This document shows, in pieces, positions 26,400 through 37,327 of a stretch of DNA of 46,690 bases (position 1 is its first letter; each line of letters starts with the position of its first letter). The notes beneath the pieces are model-generated. The model had not been told where the DNA came from. It made no database searches and worked only from the letters and a program-made list of their open reading frames with translations. The position numbers and the translations under genes are program-made. Source of the stretch: an uncultured Alphaproteobacteria bacterium. GTDB taxonomy: Bacteria > Pseudomonadota > Alphaproteobacteria > UBA8366 > JADFVY01. The DNA is taken from assembly GCA_947259795.1 (NCBI GenBank), contig CAMYNJ010000099.1:1-46690 (forward strand), given 5' to 3'.

Positions 26400-27610
26400 A
26401 TTTTCACCCCCAAGGCTTCGGCGACGGTGAAGATGTCCTTGTCGCCGCGGCCGCACATGTTCATGCAGAGGATGTGGTCCTTTGGCAGGCCACCCGCGAT
26501 CTTCGACACATGGGCCAGCGCGTGCGACGGCTCCAGCGCCGGGATGATGCCTTCCATGCGGCTGCAGAGCTGGAACGCCTCCAGCGCCTCCTTGTCGGTG
26601 GCCGAGACATATTCGACGCGGCCGGTTTCGTAGAGCCAGGAATGTTCGGGTCCGATGCCGGGATAATCGAGGCCGGCCGAAATCGAATGGGCCTCGAGGA
26701 TCTGGCCGTCATCGTCCTGCAGCAGATAGGTGCGGTTGCCATGCAACACGCCGGGCCGCCCGCCGGTCAGCGAGGCCGCATGCTTGTCGGTATCGACCCC
26801 CAGGCCAGCCGCCTCGACGCCGATGATCTTTATATCCGCCTCGTCCAGGAAGGGGTGGAACAGTCCCATGGCGTTCGAGCCGCCGCCGATGCAGGCGACC
26901 AGCGAATCCGGCAGGCGGCCTTCCGCTTCCATCATCTGTTCGCGCGTCTCGCGGCCGATCACCGACTGGAAGTCGCGCACCATGGCGGGGTAGGGATGGG
27001 GGCCGGCAACGGTGCCGATAATGTAGAAGGTGTCCTCGACATTGGCGACCCAGTCGCGCAGCGCCTCGTTCATCGCGTCCTTCAGTGAGTTCGAGCCGCT
27101 GGTCACCGGCTTCACCTCGGCGCCCAAGAGCTTCATGCGGAACACGTTGGGCGCCTGCCGCGCGATATCCTTCGATCCCATATAGATCGTGCAGGGCAGG
27201 TCAAACAGCGCGCAGACGGTGGCTGTGGCCACGCCGTGCTGGCCGGCGCCGGTCTCGGCAATGATGCGGGTCTTGCCCATGCGCCGGGCCAGCAGGATCT
27301 GGCCGACGCAGTTGTTGATCTTGTGCGCGCCGGTATGGTTTAGCTCGTCGCGCTTGAAATAGACCTTGGCGCCGCCGAAATGCTCCGTCAGCCTGTTCGC
27401 GAAATAGAGCGGGCTGGGCCGCCCGACATAATGCTTGAAGTAGTATTCCAGCTCTTGCGCGAAGGTCGGATCATCCCTGGCGGCGTCCCAGGCCTTTTCG
27501 ACCTCGAGAATCAGCGGCATCAGGGTCTCGGCCACGAAGCGGCCCCCGAAAATGCCGAAATGACCCTGCTCGTCCGGCCCGGCCCGGTATGTGTTGATCT
27601 GCTGTTTCAT
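26396..27610 (-). CDS. trpB: tryptophan synthase beta chain, 404 aa
   Basis: PLP enzyme that joins indole and serine. Lys97 in [15 protein letters not shown] forms the Schiff base, [10 protein letters not shown] holds the PLP phosphate, and [12 protein letters not shown] is the COMM-domain loop of TrpB1 (the form that pairs with TrpA). It begins the trpB-trpA-accD-folC operon; the 156-bp gap to the divergent ynbA-like gene must contain both promoters. No attenuator leader peptide rich in Trp is apparent. Confidence 0.97.
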   Translation of the reverse strand: MKQQINTYRAGPDEQGHFGIFGGRFVAETLMPLILEVEKAWDAARDDPTFAQELEYYFKHYVGRPSPLYFANRLTEHFGGAKVYFKRDELNHTGAHKINNCVGQILLARRMGKTRIIAETGAGQHGVATATVCALFDLPCTIYMGSKDIARQAPNVFRMKLLGAEVKPVTSGSNSLKDAMNEALRDWVANVEDTFYIIGTVAGPHPYPAMVRDFQSVIGRETREQMMEAEGRLPDSLVACIGGGSNAMGLFHPFLDEADIKIIGVEAAGLGVDTDKHAASLTGGRPGVLHGNRTYLLQDDDGQILEAHSISAGLDYPGIGPEHSWLYETGRVEYVSATDKEALEAFQLCSRMEGIIPALEPSHALAHVSKIAGGLPKDHILCMNMCGRGDKDIFTVAEALGVKI

Positions 27611-27766
27611 GAACCCCGTCGGACGCCATGGAAATTTGGCGCGCTATGCAATTCCGTTATAACAGGGCAGCTTAATAGCGCATTTGGCAGCCTCGTCACA
27701 GACTCAAATTGTTAATCTTCAGGGCTTATATGGGATTGCGGCCATTATTTCGCATGTGAGGGCTTC

Positions 27767-28384
27767 GTGGCGACAATCTACGATCTGAAACCGGGATTCC
27801 AGGCCCTGTTGCGACCTGCTTGCGGCGCGCTGGCCCGTGCCGGCGTAACCGCCAACCAGGTGACCGTGGCGGCGGCGCTGCTTTCGGTGGCCGGCGGCGG
27901 GGCGATCCTGTGGCAGCCGGCGGCGCGCTGGCCGCTGTTGCTGTTGCCGGCAGTGCTGTTCCTGCGCATGGCCCTGAATGCCATCGACGGCTTGCTGGCC
28001 CGCGAGCACAACATGAAAAGCCGGCTGGGCGCGGTCTTGAACGAACTGGGCGACGTCGTTGCGGACGCGGCGCTGTATCTGCCGCTGGCGGCGGTGTCCG
28101 GCGTTTCGGCCTGGCCGGTCGTCGGGCTGGTGATGGCCGGCATCCTGGTCGAGATGACCGGCGTCGTCGGCGTGCAGATCGGCGCCTCGCGCCGCTACGA
28201 CGGACCGGTGGGCAAGAGCGACCGCGCCTTCGTCTTCGGCCTGCTGGCGTTCCTGTTGGGTATCGGCGTCAATGCCGGGGTCTGGATCGATATCCTGCTG
28301 GGGCTGGCGCTGGCGCTGTCGGTTCTCACCATGGTCAACCGGGCCCGCCGGGCGCTGGCCGAAGCCGGGGGGAACGCGGAATGA
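27767..28384 (+). CDS. ynbA: YnbA-like CDP-alcohol phosphatidyltransferase family membrane protein, 205 aa
   Basis: Multi-pass membrane protein of the CDP-alcohol phosphotransferase fold. The family motif D(x2)DG(x2)AR(x8)G(x3)D(x3)D appears here as NAIDGLLAR followed by G88, N92 and D96: the first and third Asp are Asn (Asn71, Asn92), while Asp74, Arg79, Gly88 and Asp96 are kept. From memory E. coli YnbA shares both Asn and the adjacent RMALNA and GDV motifs, so this marks a subfamily and not decay. The substrate alcohol is unknown. The GTG start at 27767 is preceded by GAGGG. Its stop overlaps the YnbB-like gene, as in E. coli ynbAB. Confidence 0.85.
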   Translation: MATIYDLKPGFQALLRPACGALARAGVTANQVTVAAALLSVAGGGAILWQPAARWPLLLLPAVLFLRMALNAIDGLLAREHNMKSRLGAVLNELGDVVADAALYLPLAAVSGVSAWPVVGLVMAGILVEMTGVVGVQIGASRRYDGPVGKSDRAFVFGLLAFLLGIGVNAGVWIDILLGLALALSVLTMVNRARRALAEAGGNAE

Positions 28385-29322
28385 CCCTGTCTCTGCCGCA
28401 AACACCGGTGCTTTGGGGCATCGCCGGCGTCTTCGCCATCCTGGTCATCGCCAGCATCGTGGTATTCGCCCTGACGAAGGCGCGGCCCGCGCGCGACTAT
28501 AACGAGTTGAAGGCGCGGATTTTCTCATGGTGGGTGATGGTGACGGTGCTGGCGGTCGCCATCGTTCTCAGCCCCGTGGTTTCCGTCGCCTTTCTCGGTT
28601 TCGTCAGCTTCCTGGCGCTGAAGGAGTATTTCTCGCTGATCCCGACCCGCCGCGCCGACCGCCGCGTGCTGTTCTGGGCCTATCTCGCCATCCCGCTGCA
28701 GTTCTACTGGATCGGCATCGAATGGTACGGGATGTTCATCATTTTCGTGCCGGTCTACATGTTCCTGTTCCTGCCGCTGGCGATGCTCATGACCGGGCAG
28801 ACCGACGGCTTCCTGCGGGCGGCGGGCAGCCTGCATTGGGGGCTGATGACCATGGTGTTCGCCATCGGCCATGCGGCCTATCTGCTGGCGCTGCCGGATG
28901 ATGGCAACCCGGTCGCGGGCAGTGCGGGACTGCTGCTGTTCCTGATCTTCCTGACCCAGTTCAACGATGTCGCCCAGTATGTCTGGGGCAAGCTTTTCGG
29001 GCGCCATAAGGTGGTGCCGGCGGTCAGCCCCAACAAGACCGTCGAGGGGTTGCTGGGCGGCATCGCCACGACGACCCTGCTGGCCTGGCTGATCGCGCCC
29101 TATCTTACGCCGCTGGTCACCTGGCAGGCGCCGGTAGCGGGGCTGATCATCGGGTTCGCCGGATTCGTGGGCGATGTCACCATTTCGGCGCTGAAGCGCG
29201 ATCTCGGCGTCAAGGATTCGGGCTCGCTGATACCGGGCCATGGCGGCGTGCTGGATCGCATCGACAGCCTGACCTTCACCGCGCCGCTGTTTTTCCATTA
29301 CGTCTATTATCTGCATTATTGA
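28381..29322 (+). CDS. ynbB: YnbB-like phosphatidate cytidylyltransferase (CdsA family), 313 aa
   Basis: Integral membrane protein with about 8 helices and the complete CdsA signature KRDLGVKDSG...PGHGGVLDRIDS near residues 275-300. CdsA makes CDP-diacylglycerol from CTP and phosphatidic acid. The motifs SFLALKEYFSLI, NDVAQYVWGK and KVVPAVSPNKTVEGLLGG resemble E. coli YnbB as I remember it, and the preceding overlapping gene is YnbA-like. This is probably a dedicated second cytidylyltransferase and not the housekeeping CdsA, which in alphaproteobacteria usually lies with uppS, dxr and rseP. Confidence 0.87.
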   Translation: MTLSLPQTPVLWGIAGVFAILVIASIVVFALTKARPARDYNELKARIFSWWVMVTVLAVAIVLSPVVSVAFLGFVSFLALKEYFSLIPTRRADRRVLFWAYLAIPLQFYWIGIEWYGMFIIFVPVYMFLFLPLAMLMTGQTDGFLRAAGSLHWGLMTMVFAIGHAAYLLALPDDGNPVAGSAGLLLFLIFLTQFNDVAQYVWGKLFGRHKVVPAVSPNKTVEGLLGGIATTTLLAWLIAPYLTPLVTWQAPVAGLIIGFAGFVGDVTISALKRDLGVKDSGSLIPGHGGVLDRIDSLTFTAPLFFHYVYYLHY

Positions 29323-29331
29323 GGACCCCGG

Positions 29332-29982
29332 ATGGTCACGCCGAATCATTTCCTGCGGTTTTTGTTCTTCCTGCTGGTCGTCCGCCCGCTGGTGCTGGTC
29401 GTACTCGGCCTCAATGTGCGGCATCGCGAGCGGCTGCCGGCGGCGGGGCCGGCCATCGTCGCGGCCAATCACAACAGCCATCTCGACACGATGGTGCTGA
29501 TGAGCCTGTTCCCGCTCAGCCTGCTGCCGCGATTGCGGCCCGTCGCGGCAGCCGACTATTTCCTGCGCAACCGCATCATGGCCTGGTTCGCCACCAGGAT
29601 CATCGGCATCATCCCCTTGAAGCGGGCGGTGCATGCGAGCGGCGGCGATCCGCTGGCCGAACCGACGGAAGCCTTGGCGCGCGGCGATATCCTGATCCTG
29701 TTTCCCGAAGGGTCGCGCGGCGACCCGGAACATATGGAAGGCTTCAAGACCGGCATCGCGCATCTTGCCAAGCGACGCGCGGAGGCGGCGATCGTGCCGG
29801 TCTTCCTGCACGGGCTGGGCAAGGCCCTGCCGCGCGGGACCTTCCTGCTGGTGCCGTTCTTCTGCGACGTCTTCGTCGGCGAGGCGATGGCCTGGAGCGG
29901 CGACCGGGCTTCGTTCATGGCCGAGTTGGAAAAACGCGAGATGGACCTGGCCGCCGAAGGCCGGTTCCCGGCCTGGGAGTAA
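29332..29982 (+). CDS. 1-acyl-glycerol-3-phosphate acyltransferase-like protein (PlsC family), 216 aa
   Basis: An N-terminal hydrophobic helix (about 7-27) is followed by the acyltransferase motif NHNSHLD (the catalytic His-x4-Asp pair), a second block around RIIGIIPLKR, and FPEGSRG for glycerophosphate binding. It should esterify the sn-2 position of a lysophospholipid or a related acceptor. It starts 9 bases after the YnbB-like gene and would supply its phosphatidic acid substrate. Acceptor and acyl donor cannot be told from sequence. Confidence 0.87.
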   Translation: MVTPNHFLRFLFFLLVVRPLVLVVLGLNVRHRERLPAAGPAIVAANHNSHLDTMVLMSLFPLSLLPRLRPVAAADYFLRNRIMAWFATRIIGIIPLKRAVHASGGDPLAEPTEALARGDILILFPEGSRGDPEHMEGFKTGIAHLAKRRAEAAIVPVFLHGLGKALPRGTFLLVPFFCDVFVGEAMAWSGDRASFMAELEKREMDLAAEGRFPAWE

Positions 29983-29989
29983 CCAACGG

Positions 29990-30523
29990 GTGTTCGTCGC
30001 CGGCCTGTGGGGCTTTGCCGAGGCGACGCTGTTTTTCCTCGTTCCCGATATCTGGCTGACCGCCATTGCCGTGCGGCGCGGCCTGAGGCCCGCTCTCCTG
30101 GCCTGCCTGGCCGCGCTGGCGGGCGCGTTGCTGGGCGGTTTGGCGATGTATGGCTGGGGCGTGGCAAACCCGGAGGCTGCCCGCGCGACGCTGGACTGGG
30201 TGCCGGCCATCGACCCGGCAATGATCGCAGAGGTGCGAAGCGCACTTGGTGAAGATGGCATGACGGCAACGTTCCTGGGCCCGCTCTATGGCGTGCCCTA
30301 CAAGATCTATGCCGTCGAGGCGGCGGGCGCCGGGATCGGCCTTGCGCTGTTCCTGGCCGTCAGCCTCCCGGCCCGGTTGCTGCGGTTTGTGCTGCTGAGC
30401 CTCGGGGCCTGGGCGATATCGGCGGTGCTGGCCCGCCATGCCGGGCAGCGGTTGCGCATCGGTCTGTTGGCCGGTGCCTGGGCCGCCTTTTACGCCGCCT
30501 ATTTTGCGATCATGGGGATTTAG
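29990..30523 (+). CDS. unknown multi-pass membrane protein, 177 aa
   Basis: Begins at a GTG 7 bases after the acyltransferase stop; GGGAG lies upstream at a longish distance. Four or five hydrophobic segments are visible. An opening stretch GFAEATLFFLVPDIWLT and a central GPLYGVPYKIYAVEAAG loop with conserved-looking Gly, Pro and Tyr residues recall DedA/VTT-like small membrane proteins, but I do not recognise the family with confidence. It ends 4 bases from the convergent trpF stop. Its position suggests a role with the lipid cassette. Confidence 0.72.
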   Translation: MFVAGLWGFAEATLFFLVPDIWLTAIAVRRGLRPALLACLAALAGALLGGLAMYGWGVANPEAARATLDWVPAIDPAMIAEVRSALGEDGMTATFLGPLYGVPYKIYAVEAAGAGIGLALFLAVSLPARLLRFVLLSLGAWAISAVLARHAGQRLRIGLLAGAWAAFYAAYFAIMGI

Positions 30524-30527
30524 CGCC

Positions 30528-31178
30528 TTATCCGGCGGCCGCCACCGCCTTCAGGAACTGCCGGATCTTATCCGGATTCTTGACCCCGGGCCGGTCCTCG
30601 ACGCCCGACGAGACATCGACATAGCGCGCGCCCGACAGACGCACGGCCTCGGCGACATTGCCGGCATCCAGCCCGCCGGCCAGCATCCAGGGCAGCGGAA
30701 ACACCCAGTCCTTCAGCAGCAGCCAGTCGAAGGCCAGCGCATTTCCGCCGGGCAGCGCGTTCGGCATGTCTTTCGGCGGCCTGGCGTCGAACATCAGCCA
30801 GTCGGCCGCCTCGTACCAGTCGGGCGCTGGTTCCAGGTCGGCCGGACCGGCGATCTTTATCACCTTCATGACCTTGAGGCCGGTGCGTTCGCGCAACCCG
30901 GCCACGCGTTCGGGCGACTCGCCGCCGTGAAGCTGCAGCATATCCAGCGGCGTACGCGCCAGCACCGCGTCGATCTCGTCGTCGCCGGCATCTACGAACA
31001 GCCCCACCTTGCCGACCCCGGCCGGGGCCAGCGCCGCCAGTTCCGCCGCCTGTTCGGGCGTGACCGCGCGGGGGCTGGGCGGGTAGAAGACAAGACCGAC
31101 GAAGGCAGCACCGCCGTCGACCGCCGCACGCACGGCGGCTGCGTCGTTCAGCCCGCATATCTTGGCGCGCACGGTCAT
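30528..31178 (-). CDS. trpF: phosphoribosylanthranilate isomerase, 216 aa
   Basis: TIM-barrel isomerase of tryptophan synthesis with KICGLND (catalytic Cys), LFVDAGDDE, LQLHGGESPE and the phosphate loop AGGLDAGN; the catalytic Asp is in YVDVSSGVE. Its ATG overlaps the pyrF stop by 4 bases. In many relatives trpF is directly followed by trpB; here the plus-strand lipid cassette separates them by about 2.9 kb. Confidence 0.95.
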   Translation of the reverse strand: MTVRAKICGLNDAAAVRAAVDGGAAFVGLVFYPPSPRAVTPEQAAELAALAPAGVGKVGLFVDAGDDEIDAVLARTPLDMLQLHGGESPERVAGLRERTGLKVMKVIKIAGPADLEPAPDWYEAADWLMFDARPPKDMPNALPGGNALAFDWLLLKDWVFPLPWMLAGGLDAGNVAEAVRLSGARYVDVSSGVEDRPGVKNPDKIRQFLKAVAAAG

Positions 31179-31891
31179 GCCAAGTCCTGCCCTATGCCCC
31201 GCGCGGCGGCGGCGGGGTCCAGCGCGCCGGTAATCGGGCGTCCGATCACAAGCCAGTCGGCGCCGGCATCGATTGCTTCGCGTGGGGTCATCACCCTTTT
31301 CTGGTCGCCCGCAGCGGCGCCGGCAGGGCGGATTCCGGGCACCACGAGGGTAAAGTCCGGCCCGCAGGCGGCGCGAATCGCCTTAATCTCCCTGGGCGAA
31401 CAGACCACGCCGTCGAGCCTGCAGTTCTGCGTCAGCCGTGCCAGCCGCACCACCTGTTCGACGGCCGGCCCCCGCTGACCGACCGCATCCAGGTCGCTAT
31501 CGTCCATGCTGGTCAGCACCGTGACGGCGATGATCTTCGGGCAGGCGACGCCGAGCCGGGCCGATTCCCCCTCCGCGGCCTCCAGCGCGGCGCGCATCAT
31601 GGCCGGGCCGCCGCCGGCATGAACATTCAAGATCATCGGCTGCAGCTTGATCGCGGCGCGCACCGCGCCCGCCACCGTGTTCGGTATGTCGTGATATTTC
31701 AGGTCGAGGAACAGGTCGCTGCGGCCGCCAGCCACCTCGGCCACGCCCGCCGGCCCGTGGGCGTTGAAAAACTCAAGCCCCAGCTTTATGCCGCCGACCG
31801 CGCCGGCCAGCGACCGGGAAAGGTTTCTTGCCCGATCGACCTCCTGCGTATCGATCGCGACAAGGATGGGATTCCGGCCTTCGCTGGGCAT
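31175..31891 (-). CDS. pyrF: orotidine 5'-phosphate decarboxylase, 238 aa
   Basis: Makes UMP from OMP. The catalytic Lys/Asp array is DLKYHDIPNT; VTVLTSMDD, VVPGIRPAGAAAGDQKRVMTP (phosphate-binding loop, split here across the motif) and VIGRPITGA complete the active site. It begins the pyrF-trpF pair, 81 bases downstream of lapA. Confidence 0.95.
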   Translation of the reverse strand: MPSEGRNPILVAIDTQEVDRARNLSRSLAGAVGGIKLGLEFFNAHGPAGVAEVAGGRSDLFLDLKYHDIPNTVAGAVRAAIKLQPMILNVHAGGGPAMMRAALEAAEGESARLGVACPKIIAVTVLTSMDDSDLDAVGQRGPAVEQVVRLARLTQNCRLDGVVCSPREIKAIRAACGPDFTLVVPGIRPAGAAAGDQKRVMTPREAIDAGADWLVIGRPITGALDPAAAARGIGQDLA

Positions 31892-31972
31892 GGGGATACT
31901 TCCGTAGCGATACTGCGCCGCCGGTTTACACCAGCAACCCGATGCGGGGAACGTTTTTTTGCTGGTGGAGTA

Positions 31973-32353
31973 TCAGTGCGCCGCGTTACCGACAGGCGCG
32001 GGCAATTTGGATTCCGGCATCGCGGGCGTGGCGGAAACCGCTTTGTTCCGGGCCTCGGCGATTTCGGCTTCCTTTACCTTGCGCCGCAGATCCTCCAGCT
32101 CCACCTCGCGGGCGCGCACCGTACGCTCGGCGGCGCGGGCGCGGGCGCGGGTGCGGCCGGCCCCGAACCAGGCGACAATGCCGCCGGCAAAAAACCCGAC
32201 CGCCAGCCCGCCCAGGGCGACCTGGTATACCGGTGCGGTCAGCAAAAAGGGCAGCGGCCAGATCGAAAGCTCGACCGATCCGCGATTGGAAAGGGCGAAC
32301 AGAACCGCCAGGGCAATCAGCGGTCCAGCAATCAACCAGTAGATCAGCTTCAT
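31973..32353 (-). CDS. lapA: LapA-domain inner-membrane protein, 126 aa
   Basis: Two N-terminal membrane helices (about 3-22 and 40-62) separated by an NRGSVELSIWPLPF segment, then an Arg/Ala/Glu-rich coiled coil (about 65-105) and a disordered tail. This is the DUF1049/LapA layout. In E. coli LapA works with LapB in LPS assembly; here lapB is not adjacent. It starts 32 bases after ihfB. Confidence 0.85.
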   Translation of the reverse strand: MKLIYWLIAGPLIALAVLFALSNRGSVELSIWPLPFLLTAPVYQVALGGLAVGFFAGGIVAWFGAGRTRARARAAERTVRAREVELEDLRRKVKEAEIAEARNKAVSATPAMPESKLPAPVGNAAH

Positions 32354-32385
32354 CGAATGGCGGTCCGTCGCCCTAGTGAGATGTT

Positions 32386-32673
32386 TCAGCCTGCGCCGCT
32401 GTTTACGAGATCGCGCAGCTGCTTGCCGGTCTTGAAGAAGGGCACGCTCTTCGGCGCTACCTCAACGGTATCGCCGGTTCGCGGATTGCGGCCGACACGC
32501 GCCCCGCGATGTTTAACCGAGAAAGTGCCGAAACCCCTCAACTCCACACGGTCGCCTCGCTCCAGCGCGGAGGATATCTCTTCGAAAACAGTGCTGACGA
32601 TGCGCTCCACATCCCTATGATAAAGATGCGGATGGCTTTCCGCCAGCCTTTGTATCAGTTCAGATTTTGTCAT
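32386..32673 (-). CDS. ihfB: integration host factor subunit beta, 95 aa
   Basis: HU/IHF fold: [15 protein letters not shown] start, [16 protein letters not shown], and the DNA-intercalating arm [10 protein letters not shown]. It pairs with IhfA to bend DNA. I choose the ATG at 32671-32673 because the family begins at MTKSEL and AAGGCG lies upstream; an ATG at 32704-32706 would add 11 residues (AVPDKKK...) but has no ribosome-binding site. Confidence 0.94.
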   Translation of the reverse strand: MTKSELIQRLAESHPHLYHRDVERIVSTVFEEISSALERGDRVELRGFGTFSVKHRGARVGRNPRTGDTVEVAPKSVPFFKTGKQLRDLVNSGAG

Positions 32674-32842
32674 CCGGGACGCCTTTTTTTTGTCAGGCAC
32701 AGCCATATTGGCAGGCGCGCGCCGGTTTCGCCGCTACCCCTGCTCCCTGTCCACCTTGGAACGTGCCAAAGCTGGGCGTGGCCGTCAAGCGTTAACCCAC
32801 GCTAATTAAAGGATTATTCATTTTCGTTGCGACGGCGGACCG

Positions 32843-32875
32843 AAAAAGCGGTCCGCCGGCATGGCGGACCGCTTT
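32843..32875 (-). terminator. strong rho-independent terminator of rpsA
   Basis: A perfect 13-bp stem (32863-32875 with 32845-32857) around a 5-base loop is followed on the minus strand by a run of T. It lies 22 bases past the rpsA stop and separates it from ihfB, which therefore needs its own promoter or read-through. Confidence 0.9.
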
Positions 32876-32897
32876 CCGTTTTTCGATCCCGGCGCGC

Positions 32898-34610
<1,713 letters not shown>

Positions 34611-34737
34611 ATTATCTGTAGTCCTTTCAAGTCAGTCGTTTTTTCCGGCCGGCCGGTTGTCTCCGGCGGTCTTTAATCAATAATTCACGCCACCGCGGTC
34701 GATCCTCGATCCGGCCGCGACGGCGCACATCCATCCC

Positions 34738-35385
34738 TTACTGTCCCGCTGGCCCTCCGGCCCGGGCCGCGACGCCGCGGATCAACTCCATTGCGGCGGT
34801 AAAGGCGGCCTCCGCATCGAGCCTGTCGGTATCCAGCACCACGGCATCCTCCGCCGGCTTCATCGGCGCAACGCTGCGCGCACTGTCACGGGCGTCGCGC
34901 TCCCTCAGATCCTGCAGAACGCGCGCATATATACTGGCCTTGCCCCTTTGGAGCAACTCCTTATGCCGTCTTTGCGCACGAATCTCGTCGCTGGCCGTAA
35001 CATAGAGTTTTATGTCGGCATCCGGGCAAACCACCGTACCGATATCCCGTCCGTCCAGCACCGCCCCCGGCGCGCGGCCGGCGAAGGTGCGCTGCATTTC
35101 CAGAAGCGCGGCGCGCACCGCCGGTATGGCGCTGACCTTCGAGGCCGCCTGGGCGGCGTCGTCGCCGGCGAGCTCGGGATCGTCCAGGCTGTCGGGATCG
35201 AGCGCTTGAGCCGCCGCCTCGGCCGCCGCGGGATCGGAAGGATCGCCGCCCCCGCGCAGCACCGCCAGCCCGACGGCGCGGTAAAGCTTGCCGGTATCGA
35301 GATGGGCGTAGCCGAGTTCCCGGGCGATGCGCCGCGCCAGCGTGCCCTTGCCCGACGCAGCGGGCCCGTCGACCGCGACAATCAT
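34738..35385 (-). CDS. cmk: cytidylate kinase, 215 aa
   Basis: Phosphorylates CMP and dCMP. P-loop [12 protein letters not shown] at the N-terminus, [35 protein letters not shown] and the lid region [10 protein letters not shown] are all present. It overlaps the aroA stop by 4 bases. The aroA-cmk-rpsA order is widely conserved. Confidence 0.96.
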   Translation of the reverse strand: MIVAVDGPAASGKGTLARRIARELGYAHLDTGKLYRAVGLAVLRGGGDPSDPAAAEAAAQALDPDSLDDPELAGDDAAQAASKVSAIPAVRAALLEMQRTFAGRAPGAVLDGRDIGTVVCPDADIKLYVTASDEIRAQRRHKELLQRGKASIYARVLQDLRERDARDSARSVAPMKPAEDAVVLDTDRLDAEAAFTAAMELIRGVAARAGGPAGQ

Positions 35386-36719
35386 GCGGCGGTCTCCGCG
35401 GGTCCGATGCCGGCCCCCAGGCCGTTCATCAGCGCAACGAAACCCGGGAAGCTGGTTTCGATCGGCTCGGCGTCGTCTATGGAGACCGGCTGCTCAGCCG
35501 CCATGCCGAGCACCAGGAAGGCCATGGCGATGCGGTGGTCGAGGTCGGTTTCGATCGCACCGCCGCCGGGCGCCCGCCCGCCGCAGCCATGCACGGTCAG
35601 ACTGTCCCTGCCTTCCTCGACCTGCACACCGCAGGTCGCCAGGCCGCGTGCCATCGCGGCCAGTCGGTCGCTTTCCTTGACCCGCAATTCTGCCAGCCCA
35701 TGCATGACCGTGGTGCCCTCCGCCACCGCGGCGGCCACGGCGAGGATCGGATATTCGTCGATCATCGACGGCGCGCGCGAAGCCGGCACTTCCACGCCGG
35801 TCAGGCCGCCGGCGCGAATTCGAAGATCGGCCACCGGCTCTCCCGCTATTTCGGTTTCGTTCAGGCGTTCGATGCCGGCGCCCATATCCGCCAGCGTATC
35901 GACAAGGCCGGTGCGGCGCGGGTTCATGCCCACGCCGGCCAATGTGATTTCCGAACCGGGCACGACCAGGGCCGCCACCATCGGGAAGGCAGCTGAGCTG
36001 ATATCGGCGGGGACCTGGATGTGGCGGCCGGTCAGCTCGGGCTGGCCGGTCACCGTCACCGCCAGCGCGCCCTCGGCCTCTTCGGCGGTCGCGAGTTCGG
36101 CGCCGAAGTGACGCAGCATGCGTTCGGTATGGTCGCGCGTAGGCTGGGATTCGATGGCGGTGGTCTTGCCCGGCGTGTTCAACCCGGCCAGCAGCACAGC
36201 CGATTTCACCTGCGCCGAGGCGACGGGCAGGCGGTAGGTGATCGGCATGGGCTCGCCGGCGCCGGTTATCGCCAGGGGCATACGCCCGCCTTCGCGCGCG
36301 ACGATTCGCGCCCCGAACTGCTCCAGCGGAACCTGGACCCGCGCCATCGGGCGGCGGCGAAGCGACGCATCGCCGGTCAGGAAGGCCGTCAGGGGGTGGC
36401 TGGCCAAGACACCCATCAGCAGTCGCGCCGCCGTGCCGGAATTACCCATGTCGAGAACCCCGGAGGGTTCGCGCAGGCCACCAAGCCCGACGCCCTGGAC
36501 GCGCCAGACACCGTCACTTGCACGCGCTACGCCCGCGCCCAGCGCCCGCAGCGCGGCCGCGGTGCACAGCACGTCCTCGCCTTCCAGCAGCCCCTCGATT
36601 ACGGTTTCGCCGACCGCCAGCGCCCCGATCAGTAACGAGCGGTGCGATATGGACTTGTCGCCGGGAACCCGGATTTCGCCCCTGATCGGGTTCGAAATGC
36701 TGGATTTCAAGGGTTGCAT
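35382..36719 (-). CDS. aroA: 3-phosphoshikimate 1-carboxyvinyltransferase (EPSP synthase), 445 aa
   Basis: [16 protein letters not shown] near the N-terminus, [13 protein letters not shown], and [12 protein letters not shown] are the family signatures. The form at the glyphosate-contact loop (GNSGTAARL with Ala) is that of class II enzymes, which I infer might tolerate glyphosate. The ATG at 36717-36719 has GAGG 8 bases upstream and matches the family start; the longer frame to 36824 is rejected. Confidence 0.95.
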   Translation of the reverse strand: MQPLKSSISNPIRGEIRVPGDKSISHRSLLIGALAVGETVIEGLLEGEDVLCTAAALRALGAGVARASDGVWRVQGVGLGGLREPSGVLDMGNSGTAARLLMGVLASHPLTAFLTGDASLRRRPMARVQVPLEQFGARIVAREGGRMPLAITGAGEPMPITYRLPVASAQVKSAVLLAGLNTPGKTTAIESQPTRDHTERMLRHFGAELATAEEAEGALAVTVTGQPELTGRHIQVPADISSAAFPMVAALVVPGSEITLAGVGMNPRRTGLVDTLADMGAGIERLNETEIAGEPVADLRIRAGGLTGVEVPASRAPSMIDEYPILAVAAAVAEGTTVMHGLAELRVKESDRLAAMARGLATCGVQVEEGRDSLTVHGCGGRAPGGGAIETDLDHRIAMAFLVLGMAAEQPVSIDDAEPIETSFPGFVALMNGLGAGIGPAETAA

Positions 36720-36959
36720 CGAATGCCTCAATCGACTATTTGCCGGACCATCCCCGGCGCGGCGAAGCCTGTAGCACAAACAATTCGATGCGAACAGGGT
36801 TCGATTGGGACCTGCAATAGCCACGCGGCGGAACGAAATTCGCCCTCGCTGGTCTAATGCCAGTCAATTGACGTCGAATCGTTGACAGCCCGCCCATCCC
36901 GTGGCAATTGCCTGCGCAGTAACACCAGCCGCATCGGCATACGAAGAGGAGTTAGTACT

Positions 36960-37286
36960 GTGGCCAAACCCGAATGGGGTACAAAACGGATTTGCCAAAG
37001 CTGCAGCGCACCGTTCTATGACCTTAGGCGCGACCCGATCGTGTGCCCGAAATGCGAGGCCGTGTTCGATCCCGAGGCGATCCTGAAATCGCGCAAGGTC
37101 AAGGGCGTGGAGGAGGTTCCGGAGCCGCCGAAGAAAGAGGCCGCCAAGACCGAGGACGTCCTTGATGATGACGACAAGGAGGCGCTGGCCGACGACGAGG
37201 ACGATGTCCTGGAGGACGCCAGTGACCTCGAAGACGAGGACGTCAGCAGCGTCATCGAAACCGTCGAAGACAAGGATGAGACCTGA
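36960..37286 (+). CDS. TIGR02300-family zinc-ribbon acidic protein, 108 aa
   Basis: Starts at a GTG with GAGGAG 9 bases upstream. The N-terminal 30 residues hold a CxxC...CxxC ribbon (ICQSCSAPFYDLRRDPIVCPKC region), and the rest is very acidic and probably disordered (runs of Asp and Glu from about residue 60). This matches TIGR02300 (FYDLN-acid family), found beside aroA and tRNA-Ala in alphaproteobacteria; its function is unknown. It is divergent from aroA with a 240-bp gap in which I see no other gene. Confidence 0.85.
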   Translation: MAKPEWGTKRICQSCSAPFYDLRRDPIVCPKCEAVFDPEAILKSRKVKGVEEVPEPPKKEAAKTEDVLDDDDKEALADDEDDVLEDASDLEDEDVSSVIETVEDKDET

Positions 37287-37327
37287 CGGAAATCAGCCAG
37301 GCGGTGCAGGGAAAAAGTATTTTTCAC

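Noticed and set aside
28525-30261. 578-codon minus-strand frame opposite the lipid cassette
   Set aside because: Gln/Arg/His-rich shadow translation; the plus-strand genes have complete family motifs and ribosome-binding sites.
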